Notes: generated from the letters alone by a model not told the origin. Shown: positions 15,912 to 26,283, numbered from the stretch's first letter. The stretch: DNA of 36,482 nucleotides from Methanobrevibacter ruminantium (GCA_004553595.1 SFKZ01000021.1:1-36482); one strand, 5' to 3'. Numbers and translations are program-made.

Positions 15912-16160
15912 TTAATAACCAGGGTCAAATTTAAAAACTTTAGCAGCTAATTTCAAACCAGTATCCTTAACAAAAGTATTGATTAATAAATAAGCCACTA
16001 GCCATCTTAAAGGCCATAAGATTAAACAGTTTTCCATTGAAATTCCATTTCCAGTTAAATAAAATGGAAGTACACCAAAAATGATTGGCATAATAATGCT
16101 CATCATAAAACTAATCCAAAATGCAACAGGATTCCAAAGTCTTTTAATAAAATCTAACAT
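15912..16160 (-). CDS. Small membrane protein, DUF2798-like
   Basis: An 82-residue protein with two long hydrophobic helices: VAFWISFMMSIIMPIIFGV after an N-terminal basic stretch, and LRWLVAYLLINTFVKDTG after a short loop. The pattern 'FxxSxxMSxxMPxxF...WLRWLVAYLL' resembles DUF2798, small two-helix proteins of unknown role. AAGGAG precedes the ATG at a good distance. No neighbour explains its function; it may be its own unit. Confidence 0.6.
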   Translation of the reverse strand: MLDFIKRLWNPVAFWISFMMSIIMPIIFGVLPFYLTGNGISMENCLILWPLRWLVAYLLINTFVKDTGLKLAAKVFKFDPGY

Positions 16161-16185
16161 AATATAATCTCTCCTTTATAGTAAA

Positions 16186-16249
16186 TTTTTTAAAATATTT
16201 TATAAAACCTGTTAAAAATAGAATAAATAATTTTTTTAAAATATTTTAT
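16186..16249. repeat. 18-bp direct repeat upstream of the DUF2798-like gene
   Basis: TTTTTTAAAATATTTTAT occurs at 16186-16203 and 16232-16249, 46 bases apart. It contains a self-complementary AAAATATTTT. AT richness makes chance more likely, but both copies lie in the leader and promoter area of the - strand gene starting at 16160. Confidence 0.35.
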
Positions 16250-16304
16250 CTACTATTTAAAGACTCTAAAAAGCAATTATATTTAGAATTGTAAAAAAGA
16301 ATTA

Positions 16305-16330
16305 TTTGATTTAAAAAACAACAAATCAAA
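16305..16330 (-). terminator. Probable guaB terminator
   Basis: Stem TTTGATTT (16305-16312) with AAATCAAA (16323-16330), loop of ten, about 75 bases after the guaB stop. On the - strand a T-rich run (complement of 16293-16300) follows a few bases later. Confidence 0.4.
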
Positions 16331-16404
16331 ATAAAAATGATCTTTAAAAAATAATTGAAAAAGAATAATGATAGATTATTCTAAATTCAAATTAATAGTC
16401 CCAA

Positions 16405-17898
16405 TTATTCAAAATTTGGATAATTTGGACTTTCGTTAGTGATCATCAATTCATGAGGATGTGATTCCTTGATACCACTTGCAGTGATTCTAACGAAACG
16501 AGCAACTTCCTTCATGTTTTGGATGTCACGAGCACCACAGTAACCCATGGAAGACTTTAATCCTCCAACCAATTGGAATACAACTTCAGCCACAGTTCCC
16601 TTATATGGAACTACACCTTCTACACCTTCAGCCACTAATTTTGAATGTTTCATGTGGGTGCCTTTATCCACTTCTTGGAAGTATCTGTCTGCTCCACCAC
16701 CGGATCCACCAGTCATAGCTCCAATGGAACCCATTCCACGGTAGGTTTTGTATTTTCTACCATTCATGGTAACTATGTCACCAGGAGCTTCCAAGGTTCC
16801 TGCAAGCAAGTTACCAAGCATTACAACATCTGCACCGGCACCAATAGCTTTTGCAATGTCACCGGAGTATCTGAGTCCTCCGTCAGCAATGACAGGAACT
16901 CCAGCTTCGCTAGCAATATCTGCCACTTCTGCAATAGCTGTAACCTGTGGTACACCGATACCTGCGACAATACGGGTAGTACAAATGGAACCAGGACCAA
17001 TACCTACCTTAAGACCGTCTGCACCATGAGCAATCAAGTCTTCTGCAGCTTCACGGGTTGCAATGTTACCCATACATAAGTCTGCATCGATATTGTCCTT
17101 GATGGTTTCTGCAAATTTAACTACATTCATGTTATGAGCATGAGCACAGTCGATTGAAATGATGTCTGCTCCAGCTTCATCCAATGCCATAGCTCTGTCC
17201 AAATCGAAAGGACCACAAGCTGCTGCAACTAAGTATTTACCATTCTTATCAAGTGCAGCATTAGGGTGTTGATCTTGATTTAAGATATCCTTAATGGTAA
17301 GAATACCTACCAAATCACCATCTTCACTAACAACAGGCAATCTTTCAACCTTGTTTTCATAAGCGATATCCAATGCCTCTTCAGAAGGGGTGTTCTCTTT
17401 GATTGTAACAACTTCAGAGGTCATTATGTCCTTGACTAATTTTTTGGAATCAGATTTTAGGAAAGGCCTTACATCTCTTTTAGAGATGATTCCAACAATC
17501 TTCTCGTTTTCAATAACAGGAAGACCGCTAACTGATTCGTTTTCCATAATGTCTTGGACAGTTTCAATGGAAGATTCAGGACTGATTGTCACTACATCAC
17601 GTACGGTAATGTCTTCAGCGCTTTTTACTTTTTTAACCTCTTCCACTTGTGCCTCTTGAGTGATGTTACGGTGAATAACACCGATTCCTCCTTCTTGAGC
17701 AAGTGCAATAGCTAAATTTGCTTCAGTAACTGTGTCCATTGCAGCACTCATAATAGGGATATTTAATTGGATGTCTTTAGTTAAGTTTACTTTAGTTTCT
17801 ACATCCTTTGCTTCAATCCAGGAAGCGTTAGGAACTAATAAAAAATCATCATAAGTGTAACCAGGTTTTGCATTATATATCTTATCTGAAAATTGCAA
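16405..17898 (-). CDS. guaB: Inosine-5'-monophosphate dehydrogenase
   Basis: A 497-residue enzyme oxidising IMP to XMP with NAD, the committed step to GMP. The catalytic loop GPGSICTTRI holds Cys 306; a CBS domain pair spans about 95-210 (VRDVVTISPESSI, VKDIMTSEVVTI); the flap has MGSIGAMTGGS. The length and motif set are those of standard IMPDH with CBS domains, not the CBS-only archaeal paralogues. The start is a TTG at 17898 with AGGAGG (17906-17911) seven bases upstream; no ATG is available before the conserved FSDKIYNAKPGYTYDDF. Confidence 0.95.
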   Translation of the reverse strand: MQFSDKIYNAKPGYTYDDFLLVPNASWIEAKDVETKVNLTKDIQLNIPIMSAAMDTVTEANLAIALAQEGGIGVIHRNITQEAQVEEVKKVKSAEDITVRDVVTISPESSIETVQDIMENESVSGLPVIENEKIVGIISKRDVRPFLKSDSKKLVKDIMTSEVVTIKENTPSEEALDIAYENKVERLPVVSEDGDLVGILTIKDILNQDQHPNAALDKNGKYLVAAACGPFDLDRAMALDEAGADIISIDCAHAHNMNVVKFAETIKDNIDADLCMGNIATREAAEDLIAHGADGLKVGIGPGSICTTRIVAGIGVPQVTAIAEVADIASEAGVPVIADGGLRYSGDIAKAIGAGADVVMLGNLLAGTLEAPGDIVTMNGRKYKTYRGMGSIGAMTGGSGGGADRYFQEVDKGTHMKHSKLVAEGVEGVVPYKGTVAEVVFQLVGGLKSSMGYCGARDIQNMKEVARFVRITASGIKESHPHELMITNESPNYPNFE

Positions 17899-17958
17899 TT
17901 TTTTTCCTCCTAAAAATTGTAAAAAATAAAAGTGTAATTAAAAATTAATGAAAATGAT

Positions 17959-17998
17959 TTAAAAAAAATTATCCTAATTTAAGAAAATTAAGATAATT
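17959..17998 (-). terminator. Hairpin terminator of mfnB
   Basis: A 13-bp stem with one mismatch: AATTATC and TAATTT (17967-17980) against AAATTA and GATAATT (17985-17998), loop of four. On the - strand it is followed directly by a run of eight T (complement of 17959-17966). It separates mfnB from guaB. Confidence 0.75.
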
Positions 17999-18027
17999 AT
18001 AAGCATATATTTAAAAAATATTTGAAA

Positions 18028-18747
<720 letters not shown>

Positions 18748-19074
18748 ATATATTCCTCCAAACTATATAATTTTCATCAGTTATCTTAATTTAATTAATA
18801 TTTAATTATTATATTTAGTTAACCTTTTAATTATTTAAAATTAACTAATTTTTATTTAAAATTTTTATAATGAAATTATTATTAATTTTATAAAAAATAA
18901 TATCATATAAATATTTTAGATTATTTATACATTTATAAATAATAATATAAATACTTTTTATTCTTATATTCCTTTAAATACTTAGATAAAAAATGGAAAT
19001 GACCATTGTAAGGAATATGTGAAAAAATCACTAAAAAAAGAGAAAGGAGTTAAGAATAACTCCAAAAATAAAAT
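18748..19074. other. Intergenic: mfnB promoter side and adhesin 3' end
   Basis: Very A/T-rich without a supportable frame. Besides the terminator at 19036-19063 it holds a second small dyad AATGG (18992-18996)/CCATT (19003-19007) followed on the - strand by a T-run, a possible back-up terminator for the adhesin gene. No clear motif is seen in 18780-18980 beyond TATA-like AT tracts. Confidence 0.4.
19034..19063 (-). terminator. Hairpin terminator of the first adhesin gene
   Basis: Stem GGAGTTA (19046-19052) with TAACTCC (19057-19063), loop AGAA, ten bases after the stop. On the - strand the sequence after the stem is T-rich with a seven-T run (complement of 19033-19039). Confidence 0.75.
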
Positions 19075-22000
19075 TTAATTTTTTCTAATAGCTAATGAAA
19101 ACAATGCAAATATAGATAAAATAGCTAAAGCTAATGGATGCCCTGTCTTTTTCTTATGAATATCTATAGGCTTTTTAGAATTTTTGACATGATTTCCATT
19201 TGATGTTGAATCTAAATTCTTATCTAAACCTTTATCATCATTTCCAAAAAGATCATCTGGGAAATAGTCATCCCATGGGAACTCATCATAATCCTCACCC
19301 TCTTTTGGATCGCTTTCAGGATCATCAGTGCCTTCCGGTTTTACATCATCAGGATTATCTGGATTTTCAGGACCATCAGGATTATCATCATCACTTTCAT
19401 TCAAAATAACATCAACACTTGCTGAATCAAAGTTATTGGATTGGTTCCTATCTAGAGTGAAAGAGTTTGCACTAACGCTATTTACAACAGTTCCTTCCTC
19501 CAATGCTTTAGATGATATGACCAATAAAGCAGACTCACTGCTCTCCAAGTCACCGACTTCCCAAATTAATTCAACGATATTACCATCATCTGTAACGGTT
19601 TCCAAATCGCCTTTAGTCAATTCATATATGACAAACTCCAAACTTTCAGGAAAACTGCCATTTACAATCACTTCACTTGCCTTATCCGGGCCATTATTGG
19701 TGACATTTATTATCCAATTTACAACCTCATCAACGTAAACAGGATTCTTATCTGCTATTTTGGTAACAGATATATCACAAATTGGAAGTATTTCCAAAGT
19801 ATCGTTGTCATGATTGTTTTCCTTATTTGGTTCATAAGTGCTTGTTTCCACATCAGCGAGAACGATGATGTTCTCATTGGATTTGTTAGCTTTTGTGATG
19901 ATGTTTAATGAAATCTCATCTCCACTCTCCAAATCACCAATAATCCATTCATAATTTTCCAAATCAAAAGAATCATTAGAAGAATTTAGTACAATCAATC
20001 CTAATGATTCCAAATCAGACAATGAGACTGAAACATTGGAAGCATCATTAGGACCATCATTGGAAACTACAACAATCCACTCCACAACATCTCCATAGTT
20101 AACTGTATCATTAGATGCATCGATATTGATTATCAAGTCACATACAGGATTGATTATCAATAAGTCATTATCAATATTGTTTTCATAATCAAACTCTAAT
20201 GTGCTTGTTTCAACATCAGCAGTTACTGTTATGGCCTCATCAGATTTATTGACTCTTGTTGTGATAATCAATGAAACATTTTCACCACTCTCTAAATCAC
20301 CAATTATCCATTCATAATCTTCCAAATCAAATGAATCATCAGAAGCATTCAAAACAATCAAATCCAATGATTCCAAATCAGACAACGAAAGGGTGACATT
20401 AACTGCATCATCAGGGCCATCATTGGAAACTACAACAATCCACTCCACAACATCATCCTTATTTACAGGACTTTCAGATACACTCACTTTAGTTATCAAA
20501 TCACATATAGACAAAGCATCAACGCTATCTGAATCATGATTATTGGATTCAATAGGATCATATGTATCTGCACTTACATTTGCATTGAGAACCAATGGTT
20601 TATCAGAAGAATTCACTTTGGTTGAAATAACAAAACTGATTTCATCTCCAACCAATAAGTTTGGAATCTCCAATTTATTCTCAGTCTGATTGAAAGTGTC
20701 ATTAGAACTGTTTAAATATATCAATTCCTCATCTGGGTAATCCAATAAGACAACAACTTTGCTTGCATTGTTTGGCCCATTGTTTACAACGGTTATTGTC
20801 CAATTGACAACATCACCAGGATTTACAATCTCTTCAGATGCATTGGCTGTAATCGCCAAGTCTGCCATAAGAACCCTAATGGTCTTATTGTCCAAATTAT
20901 TTGTAAGATTGGAATCCTCTTCAATGGATGATACATTTACAGGATAGTCAATAAGTCCTGTTTTATTGGTTTGAACATTGATGGCCAAAGTTTGATTTTC
21001 ACCAACACCCAAGTTTCCAATATCCCAAATGCCATCATCAGGATTATATGTGCCTATTGAAGAAACAGAAGAAAAGTAAACCAACCATTCTGGAATGATT
21101 GCACTTACATTCACTCCAGTTGCATTGTTCGGACCATTGTTCTTGACTTTAATAGTGAATTTAACTGTCTTGTTGAAATCAACATTCACTCTGCTTGATC
21201 CAATGTCAATAGCTACATCAACAATAGGAATGACCTCAAATTCATTTGTTTCATCTATTTCCTTGTAATAATCATCTTCAAAATGTTCAGCATAGAGATG
21301 ATATTTTCCAGGACTTAATGGATTGTCAATATAATCACTAATATTGAATTTTATATCTCCAAGAATGCCAGTTGTAAATGTTTCATTCAAGATAATCTCA
21401 TTGCCTGAAATAATATCAGAAACTTCATCAATAGAAGATAATCCTGCTTGTTCACTATCAGAAATCTCTTTATAAATGATTATATTAACCAATTGGTTAT
21501 CCTCTCTATCATTCTGATACAAGAGACTGCCGTTCAAGCTGTTTTGCGCCCCATCAACTGGATGTATCTCATCATTTCCGGTTATCTTTTGACCTTTTGA
21601 AGATATGTAACTCACATTATAGAAGTAGATTTCATCTATTGATGCAGTATTATAGATTGCATTTGCAATATTATTGCCTCCAATTAAAGTCAAGTTAATT
21701 AAAATGTCGCTTTCATTGAAATAGCTGATAACAGGGTTTACATATGAATCCAAAATATATGACCAAGCTTGATTCTTATCAAAATTGGTATTGGATAATG
21801 TCATTTTTGACCCATCTGTATAAATGGCTGAACCGTTACGAGCGGTATTGAATATGAAATTAGATGAATCAACAGTATTGTTATCTCCTTTAATGTAGAT
21901 GGCTCCACCTAATCCGCTGATGATATCAGACTTATTCGGAATTGCAGAGTTATTTGAAAAATCAGAAGCAATTATGTTGGCATTTGAACCTTCAATATAG

Positions 22001-23610
22001 ATTGCCCCTCCCTTCTTGCTTACATTGTTGAAGCTTAGATTATTCAATATCAGATTGCTGTTAGAGCCTTTAATGTAAATTGCAGCCCCATTTTCACATG
22101 AATTGTTTTTGAAATTGCTGTCATAAACATATGTGTTAGGCCCTTTAATGTATACAGAACCATTCACCAGTTTATGATTCGTGAAATTAGAACTGAAAAT
22201 ATTCGAATTTGATCCAACCACATAAACGGCAGCTCCATAGCTTGCCCGGTTTGCATCAAAGCTTGAATTCAACACTGAAACGTCTGTTCCATTAATCAAT
22301 ATTCCAGCACCAATGTTTTTAGCGAAATTCTCATTGAATGTGGAATTGACTATTATTGCCTCATTTCCCATTATGAACAATGCGCCACCATCAGTGCCAG
22401 TAGCCTTATTCTCATTGAATGTAGAGTTAATAACCCTTACATTGTTTCCTTTTACTTGAATCGCACCGCCCATAGGAGCAGTGTTGTTTTCAAAAATGCA
22501 TGAATTGATATTTACGCTAATGTTGTTTACCTCAAAACCAGTACTTATAGCACCTCCATAAATTCCAGCACTATTATTTATGAAAATACAATCGATTATG
22601 TCACCATCTGAATGCAATGTGGTGGCTCCTCCCACTCTATTGCAATAATTATTGATGAAAGTGGAATTTGAAACCTTTATTCCAGGACGGAAGCAAAATG
22701 CACCTGCATGAGTGGTTTCATTGTCAGAAATGGCTGAATTGTTGATGAATAGACAATTTTCAACAGTCCCCTTATTGATCATTGTTTCTGAAACCCCTAC
22801 TTGCAATCCTCCACCGCAAGCCTGAATGCTCTCATTGTTCCTAACGGTATTGTTAATGAATGTGCAATTTCTAACTGTAACATTGTTTGCAGCTATAGCC
22901 ACATTCGAATATTTCCATGAAAATCCGTTATAGAAATTAGAGTTTTCCAAGAGGAAATTTGTAGTGTTTGGATAAACATAAATATGCGCACAGAATGTGC
23001 TTGCATTATTATGATTGAAATTGCAGTTGCTTATTTGTCCATTGCCTTCCAGATAGTAGACTGCCTTGTCATTTGCATTAATGAAATTGCAGTTTACTAA
23101 TTTTACATTAGGAACGGTGACCCTAAAAATTCCAGATAGCTTTTTTGCATCTAAAGTTGATCTAACATCTCCAGAACCACCACTTATAGTTACGGATTTG
23201 TTAACTATGATGACTGTCCCATTTCCGGTAAATGTCTTTCCGTTTAGATTGATTGTATCACCGGATTTTGCACTGTTGATTGAACTTTGAATGCTGCTGA
23301 ATGTATTTCCACTAGGGCTGATACTAGATTTTAGAGAACTCTCATCTGAATTAATAGAACTTAAATTGGGACTGTAATCCCCATCCAAGTTGGATAATTC
23401 ATTCATAGATCCTACACAATCCTCATCCTCATTGCTATTTACAATATTATCACCTATATCTTCATTTAAATTTGTAAAAGAAGATTCAGACTGTGAATCG
23501 ATTGCAACTGAATTAAAGCTTAAATCCTCCAAATCAGTTGCACTAACAGTTGAAAATGTTAAAAATACACAGAGAATCATACAAATTAAACATATAATTT
23601 TTAATTTCAA
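19075..23610 (-). CDS. Large adhesin-like surface protein: beta-helix plus five DUF11 domains
   Basis: About 1511 residues. A hydrophobic signal peptide ends in TVSA. Residues of about 110-620 form a right-handed beta-helix with repeats such as NGGAIYIKGSN and NNTFINNSA (chlamydial Pmp/pectate-lyase type). Five DUF11-like domains follow, recognisable by NNGPNNASxVxV or SNDGPxDAxNV. Then comes an acidic Pro/Asp-rich spacer (PENPDNPDD onward) and a C-terminal KTGHPLALAILSIFALFSL helix with RKN tail as membrane anchor. Likely exported and held at the pseudomurein surface for contact with other cells. The start is probably the TTG at 23610, nine bases after GAGGTG (23620-23625); a GTG at 23622 overlaps that site. 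Two DUF11 units (around 19770-20480) are near duplicates 363 bases apart. Confidence 0.85.
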   Translation of the reverse strand: MKLKIICLICMILCVFLTFSTVSATDLEDLSFNSVAIDSQSESSFTNLNEDIGDNIVNSNEDEDCVGSMNELSNLDGDYSPNLSSINSDESSLKSSISPSGNTFSSIQSSINSAKSGDTINLNGKTFTGNGTVIIVNKSVTISGGSGDVRSTLDAKKLSGIFRVTVPNVKLVNCNFINANDKAVYYLEGNGQISNCNFNHNNASTFCAHIYVYPNTTNFLLENSNFYNGFSWKYSNVAIAANNVTVRNCTFINNTVRNNESIQACGGGLQVGVSETMINKGTVENCLFINNSAISDNETTHAGAFCFRPGIKVSNSTFINNYCNRVGGATTLHSDGDIIDCIFINNSAGIYGGAISTGFEVNNISVNINSCIFENNTAPMGGAIQVKGNNVRVINSTFNENKATGTDGGALFIMGNEAIIVNSTFNENFAKNIGAGILINGTDVSVLNSSFDANRASYGAAVYVVGSNSNIFSSNFTNHKLVNGSVYIKGPNTYVYDSNFKNNSCENGAAIYIKGSNSNLILNNLSFNNVSKKGGAIYIEGSNANIIASDFSNNSAIPNKSDIISGLGGAIYIKGDNNTVDSSNFIFNTARNGSAIYTDGSKMTLSNTNFDKNQAWSYILDSYVNPVISYFNESDILINLTLIGGNNIANAIYNTASIDEIYFYNVSYISSKGQKITGNDEIHPVDGAQNSLNGSLLYQNDREDNQLVNIIIYKEISDSEQAGLSSIDEVSDIISGNEIILNETFTTGILGDIKFNISDYIDNPLSPGKYHLYAEHFEDDYYKEIDETNEFEVIPIVDVAIDIGSSRVNVDFNKTVKFTIKVKNNGPNNATGVNVSAIIPEWLVYFSSVSSIGTYNPDDGIWDIGNLGVGENQTLAINVQTNKTGLIDYPVNVSSIEEDSNLTNNLDNKTIRVLMADLAITANASEEIVNPGDVVNWTITVVNNGPNNASKVVVLLDYPDEELIYLNSSNDTFNQTENKLEIPNLLVGDEISFVISTKVNSSDKPLVLNANVSADTYDPIESNNHDSDSVDALSICDLITKVSVSESPVNKDDVVEWIVVVSNDGPDDAVNVTLSLSDLESLDLIVLNASDDSFDLEDYEWIIGDLESGENVSLIITTRVNKSDEAITVTADVETSTLEFDYENNIDNDLLIINPVCDLIINIDASNDTVNYGDVVEWIVVVSNDGPNDASNVSVSLSDLESLGLIVLNSSNDSFDLENYEWIIGDLESGDEISLNIITKANKSNENIIVLADVETSTYEPNKENNHDNDTLEILPICDISVTKIADKNPVYVDEVVNWIINVTNNGPDKASEVIVNGSFPESLEFVIYELTKGDLETVTDDGNIVELIWEVGDLESSESALLVISSKALEEGTVVNSVSANSFTLDRNQSNNFDSASVDVILNESDDDNPDGPENPDNPDDVKPEGTDDPESDPKEGEDYDEFPWDDYFPDDLFGNDDKGLDKNLDSTSNGNHVKNSKKPIDIHKKKTGHPLALAILSIFALFSLAIRKN
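19730..20490 (-). repeat. Tandem 121-codon duplication inside the adhesin
   Basis: The DUF11 units containing VVEWIVVVSNDGP recur exactly 363 bases apart. On the + strand a 29-30-base identical stretch starts at 20058 and again at 20421. Flanking parts (SLSDLESL, YEWIIGDLESG, ADVETST) are also conserved. Confidence 0.75.
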
Positions 23611-23977
23611 TGTACATAACACCTCATAAAATTTAGAAGAAAAATAACCCTAAAGAATTCCCAACAATAAAAATCTTAAAAATGACTGAAATTAAAAAAA
23701 TATTGAAAAAGAATTTTTAGAAAATATTTCTCTTCAAAAATAGATAGTTAGTCATCATTTATAAATTAAACAGTTTTTATAGGTTTAAAATTGATTTAAA
23801 AGTAAAATATTATTTTAATATTAAAATAAGATTATAATTAAAGAGTAATTTATCAAATAAATGATATGTTGTATTTAAATTAGAATTAATTAAATTAAAT
23901 CAATATTAATTGAAATTAAAATTAAAAATAGTTAAAAAAATTATAAATAATAAACTAATTTAGTAAAAAAATTAGGA
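23611..23977. other. Intergenic: adhesin promoter and zinc-ribbon gene 3' end
   Basis: AT-rich, no frame. A stem CTAATTT (23955-23961)/AAATTAG (23969-23975) follows the zinc-ribbon gene stop and may act as its terminator. The rest shows only A/T tracts compatible with a promoter. Confidence 0.35.
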
Positions 23978-24757
23978 TTATTCATTCTCATAATAGAAAA
24001 TAGACTCCAAGAAGTCAAGATTCTTATAAGTGGAATTATCACTTGAACTTGGAATTATGATTCCATAACCAGAATATTCTCCTTTTCCAGCATAAATGAG
24101 AATTGGATCTCCATTATCCATATCTGTTGAATAGACTTGCCTTTGGGAAGGAGTTTCGAATTCGCATTTGAAAATGTCCAAGACATACCAATCATTATCA
24201 TCCACATTCACGTAATAGGTTTCATATTCTGTGATATTGAATCCATCTGATTCAATGTTGTATGAATGGTTTGAGTCAATTAGCTGAACTTCACCTTCTC
24301 CACTTAGATAAGCATTCCTATCTATTGACAGGTTATACGGCTCATTGTCCCAATCTCCGTGAGGATTCATATTGTAGCTGTATTTATCAAGAGATATATT
24401 ATCTGCACTATCCTCTATAACTGAAGTGTCATAATCGCTTGAATCGTTGTCATAGGCAAAAAATGTTATTATTGAAAAGAGCAGCAATAGAATGAAAAGA
24501 GCTATGCATACCTTTTTAAAAGGAAATTTCTCTTCATTTCCAATGTTTCCCTTATCATTTCCAGAACTCTTTTTGGAAGAGCTTTCAAAAGGATTTGTTG
24601 AGCTTCTGTTATCAAAATCATCAAATGGACCGTCAAACTCTTCTGATTTTGAATAATGATCTGCCTTGTACCTTGGAACGTATTCCCAACCGCAATTAGG
24701 ACAGAACTTTGCATTATCAGAAAGTTCCCTACCACAGTTTCCACAATATTTTGCCAT
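23978..24757 (-). CDS. Zinc-ribbon membrane protein with extracytoplasmic domain
   Basis: A 259-residue protein. The N-terminus MAKYCGNCGRELSDNAKFCPNCG is a double-CxxC zinc ribbon (Cys 5, 8, 19, 22). An acidic Ser-rich linker follows, then one membrane helix (VCIALFILLLLFSIITFFAY, about 95-115) and a roughly 145-residue Asp/Ser/Tyr-rich domain that would lie outside. The outer domain is not recognised; it has YYVNVDDNDWYVLDIFKCEF and a GKGEYSGYG segment. The ATG at 24757 is chosen over a TTG at 24763 because GGGGG (24764-24768) is six bases before it. It follows the DUF5654 gene in the same direction, but a strong terminator separates them. Confidence 0.65.
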   Translation of the reverse strand: MAKYCGNCGRELSDNAKFCPNCGWEYVPRYKADHYSKSEEFDGPFDDFDNRSSTNPFESSSKKSSGNDKGNIGNEEKFPFKKVCIALFILLLLFSIITFFAYDNDSSDYDTSVIEDSADNISLDKYSYNMNPHGDWDNEPYNLSIDRNAYLSGEGEVQLIDSNHSYNIESDGFNITEYETYYVNVDDNDWYVLDIFKCEFETPSQRQVYSTDMDNGDPILIYAGKGEYSGYGIIIPSSSDNSTYKNLDFLESIFYYENE

Positions 24758-24866
24758 TTTCAACCCCCTTAAACAAACAATTCAACAAAATACTAAATTA
24801 TAAAAAATAATTATAAAAAAAGATTTTCAAAAACATTAAAAAAATATAAAATAATATCAAAAAAGT

Positions 24867-24901
24867 AAAAAAAAAGAGAATAATAAAAACTACTTATTCT
24901 C
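24867..24901 (-). terminator. Hairpin terminator overlapping the DUF5654 stop codon
   Basis: Perfect 8-bp stem GAGAATAA (24876-24883) with TTATTCTC (24894-24901), loop of ten, followed on the - strand by a run of nine T (complement of 24867-24875). The stem includes part of the stop codon. Confidence 0.8.
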
Positions 24902-25145
24902 ATTTAACTTCATCATCTACTTCAATACCCATTTTAGCTGCCATTCTAGCAAGAATGATGGTTACAACAACAGCTAAGATAGTTACAATAATAGCATAAA
25001 TGAATAATCCGCTAAGTGCGTCTCCAGTACCTACTAAAGTTTCAATTAACTTTTGGATTGCATCGTTCCATGCTAAACCTGCAACTAAACCGAATGCAGT
25101 GGTTACTAAGGTAATAATAGTTTTCATAACAGTTTTTGCTACCAT
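24900..25145 (-). CDS. DUF5654 family small membrane protein
   Basis: An 81-residue protein starting MVAKTVMKTI at 25145, with GGAGA before the ATG; the longer frame to 25202 is AT-rich translation. A first hydrophobic stretch contains TTAFGLVAGLAWNDAIQKLI, the hallmark of DUF5654, and a second helix is LFIYAIIVTILAVVVTIILARMA. These proteins occur in many methanogens next to unrelated genes, and their role is unknown. Confidence 0.75.
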   Translation of the reverse strand: MVAKTVMKTIITLVTTAFGLVAGLAWNDAIQKLIETLVGTGDALSGLFIYAIIVTILAVVVTIILARMAAKMGIEVDDEVK

Positions 25146-25440
25146 AATATATCTCCATAATATTTTTAAAAAAACAACTAAAATTAGCAATTTTAACTTC
25201 AATAAGGAAATTCACTCATAAAATTTCAGTTAAATAGAATTGACTAATTTTTAGTTATTTAATATTATGCAATTTATCCATATATAAAGTTATTACTAAA
25301 ATACAGTTATATTATTACATTAAAATAAGATTTGCTTAATTTTCAGTTAAGATTTTAAAAATAAGTGAAAATTATAAACATAAATGAGAAAATAAAAACA
25401 TTAACTAGGATAAATATTGTAAAATTTGATAAAAAATAAT
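25146..25440. other. Intergenic, DUF5654 promoter side and PIN gene 3' end
   Basis: AT-rich DNA without a supportable frame or clear dyad. TATATAAAG at 25280-25288 (reads on +) has no gene after it. A T-rich stretch (complement of 25431-25437) lies just after the PIN gene stop. Confidence 0.3.
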
Positions 25441-25881
25441 CTAATAAATAATATCCACCATATCATTTCTTAGAAAATTCTCATCAAAACTGACTATGGA
25501 ATCTAACGAAAACAATTTTGCAGTAGTTATAATTGAGCAGTCAGTGAATCCCAATTTATGCTTTGCCTTTAAATCCTTATCTCTTCTTCGATTAAGACGC
25601 TTATATGTGCTAAGCACTGAATCATTGAAATCTGGAATTTCATATTCATTGATCCAAATGAAATTGTCTTTCATCATATTGTAGGTATTTTTAGCTACTT
25701 CAACACTATCCTTTTGACCTAATATGTTCATTACTTCTGATACAATCTGATTGGAAACATAACATTCATTTGAAACAGTTAAATTCTCTTTAATTTCCAA
25801 TTTAACTGCCCTCTCATGCAACTCATCATTCGGTAGAATGGCAGCCACAATGAAATTAGTATCCAATAATAATTTGCTCAT
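25441..25881 (-). CDS. PIN-domain ribonuclease toxin (VapC-like)
   Basis: A 146-residue PIN domain: LLLDTNFI with Asp 7, VSEVMNIL with Glu 49, GFTDCSIITTAK with Asp 114 and SFDENF with Asp 133, the usual acidic metal-binding set. Such proteins cut tRNA or rRNA when their antitoxin is lost. It overlaps the upstream antitoxin gene by four bases (ATGA), a typical toxin-antitoxin arrangement with translational coupling. Confidence 0.8.
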   Translation of the reverse strand: MSKLLLDTNFIVAAILPNDELHERAVKLEIKENLTVSNECYVSNQIVSEVMNILGQKDSVEVAKNTYNMMKDNFIWINEYEIPDFNDSVLSTYKRLNRRRDKDLKAKHKLGFTDCSIITTAKLFSLDSIVSFDENFLRNDMVDIIY

Positions 25882-26105
25882 TCATATAACTCCTTTTCCA
25901 ATTGAACTGCATTTGTTTTAGTCTTTACAGTTCCTGATCTCATCATGTCCCTAAAGGATAATTTTTTCCTGAAAGAAACTACAATTTCTCCACGATCATT
26001 CTCTTCCCATTCAACTATATCATCCGGCTGAACATCATACTTTTTTCTATATACTGCGGGAATTGTAGTTTGATTCTTTTTATAGACTTTAGTTTCAATA
26101 ACCAT
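25878..26105 (-). CDS. AbrB/SpoVT-type antitoxin
   Basis: A 75-residue protein with a swapped-hairpin DNA-binding N-terminus (ETKVYKKNQTTIPAVYRKKYDVQPDDIVEWEEND), followed by a helical tail that would bind the PIN toxin (FRDMMRSGTVKTKTNAVQLEKELYE). The ATG at 26105 has GGTGA upstream; the frame opens at 26117. It probably represses its own operon. Confidence 0.8.
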   Translation of the reverse strand: MVIETKVYKKNQTTIPAVYRKKYDVQPDDIVEWEENDRGEIVVSFRKKLSFRDMMRSGTVKTKTNAVQLEKELYE

Positions 26106-26283
26106 AAAAATCACCATACTTTTTAATTATTGCTATGTAATATTATATTTACTATACTTTATAAAAGTTACTATGATGATTTTATTTTACTAGTCAAAAA
26201 TAATTTATTTTACAATGAAATATTAGACTTTAGACATTATAAAAATTTTTAAAGTGCGAAATTGTGAATAAACACAAATGTGT

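Noticed and set aside
16645..17079. 144-codon + strand frame inside guaB
   Set aside because: Antisense shadow of a strongly conserved gene; Cys/Thr/Ser-rich with no start signal.
24502..24744. 80-codon - strand frame inside the zinc-ribbon gene
   Set aside because: Alternative frame of the same strand; the zinc-ribbon frame has CxxC motifs, a membrane helix and a ribosome binding site.
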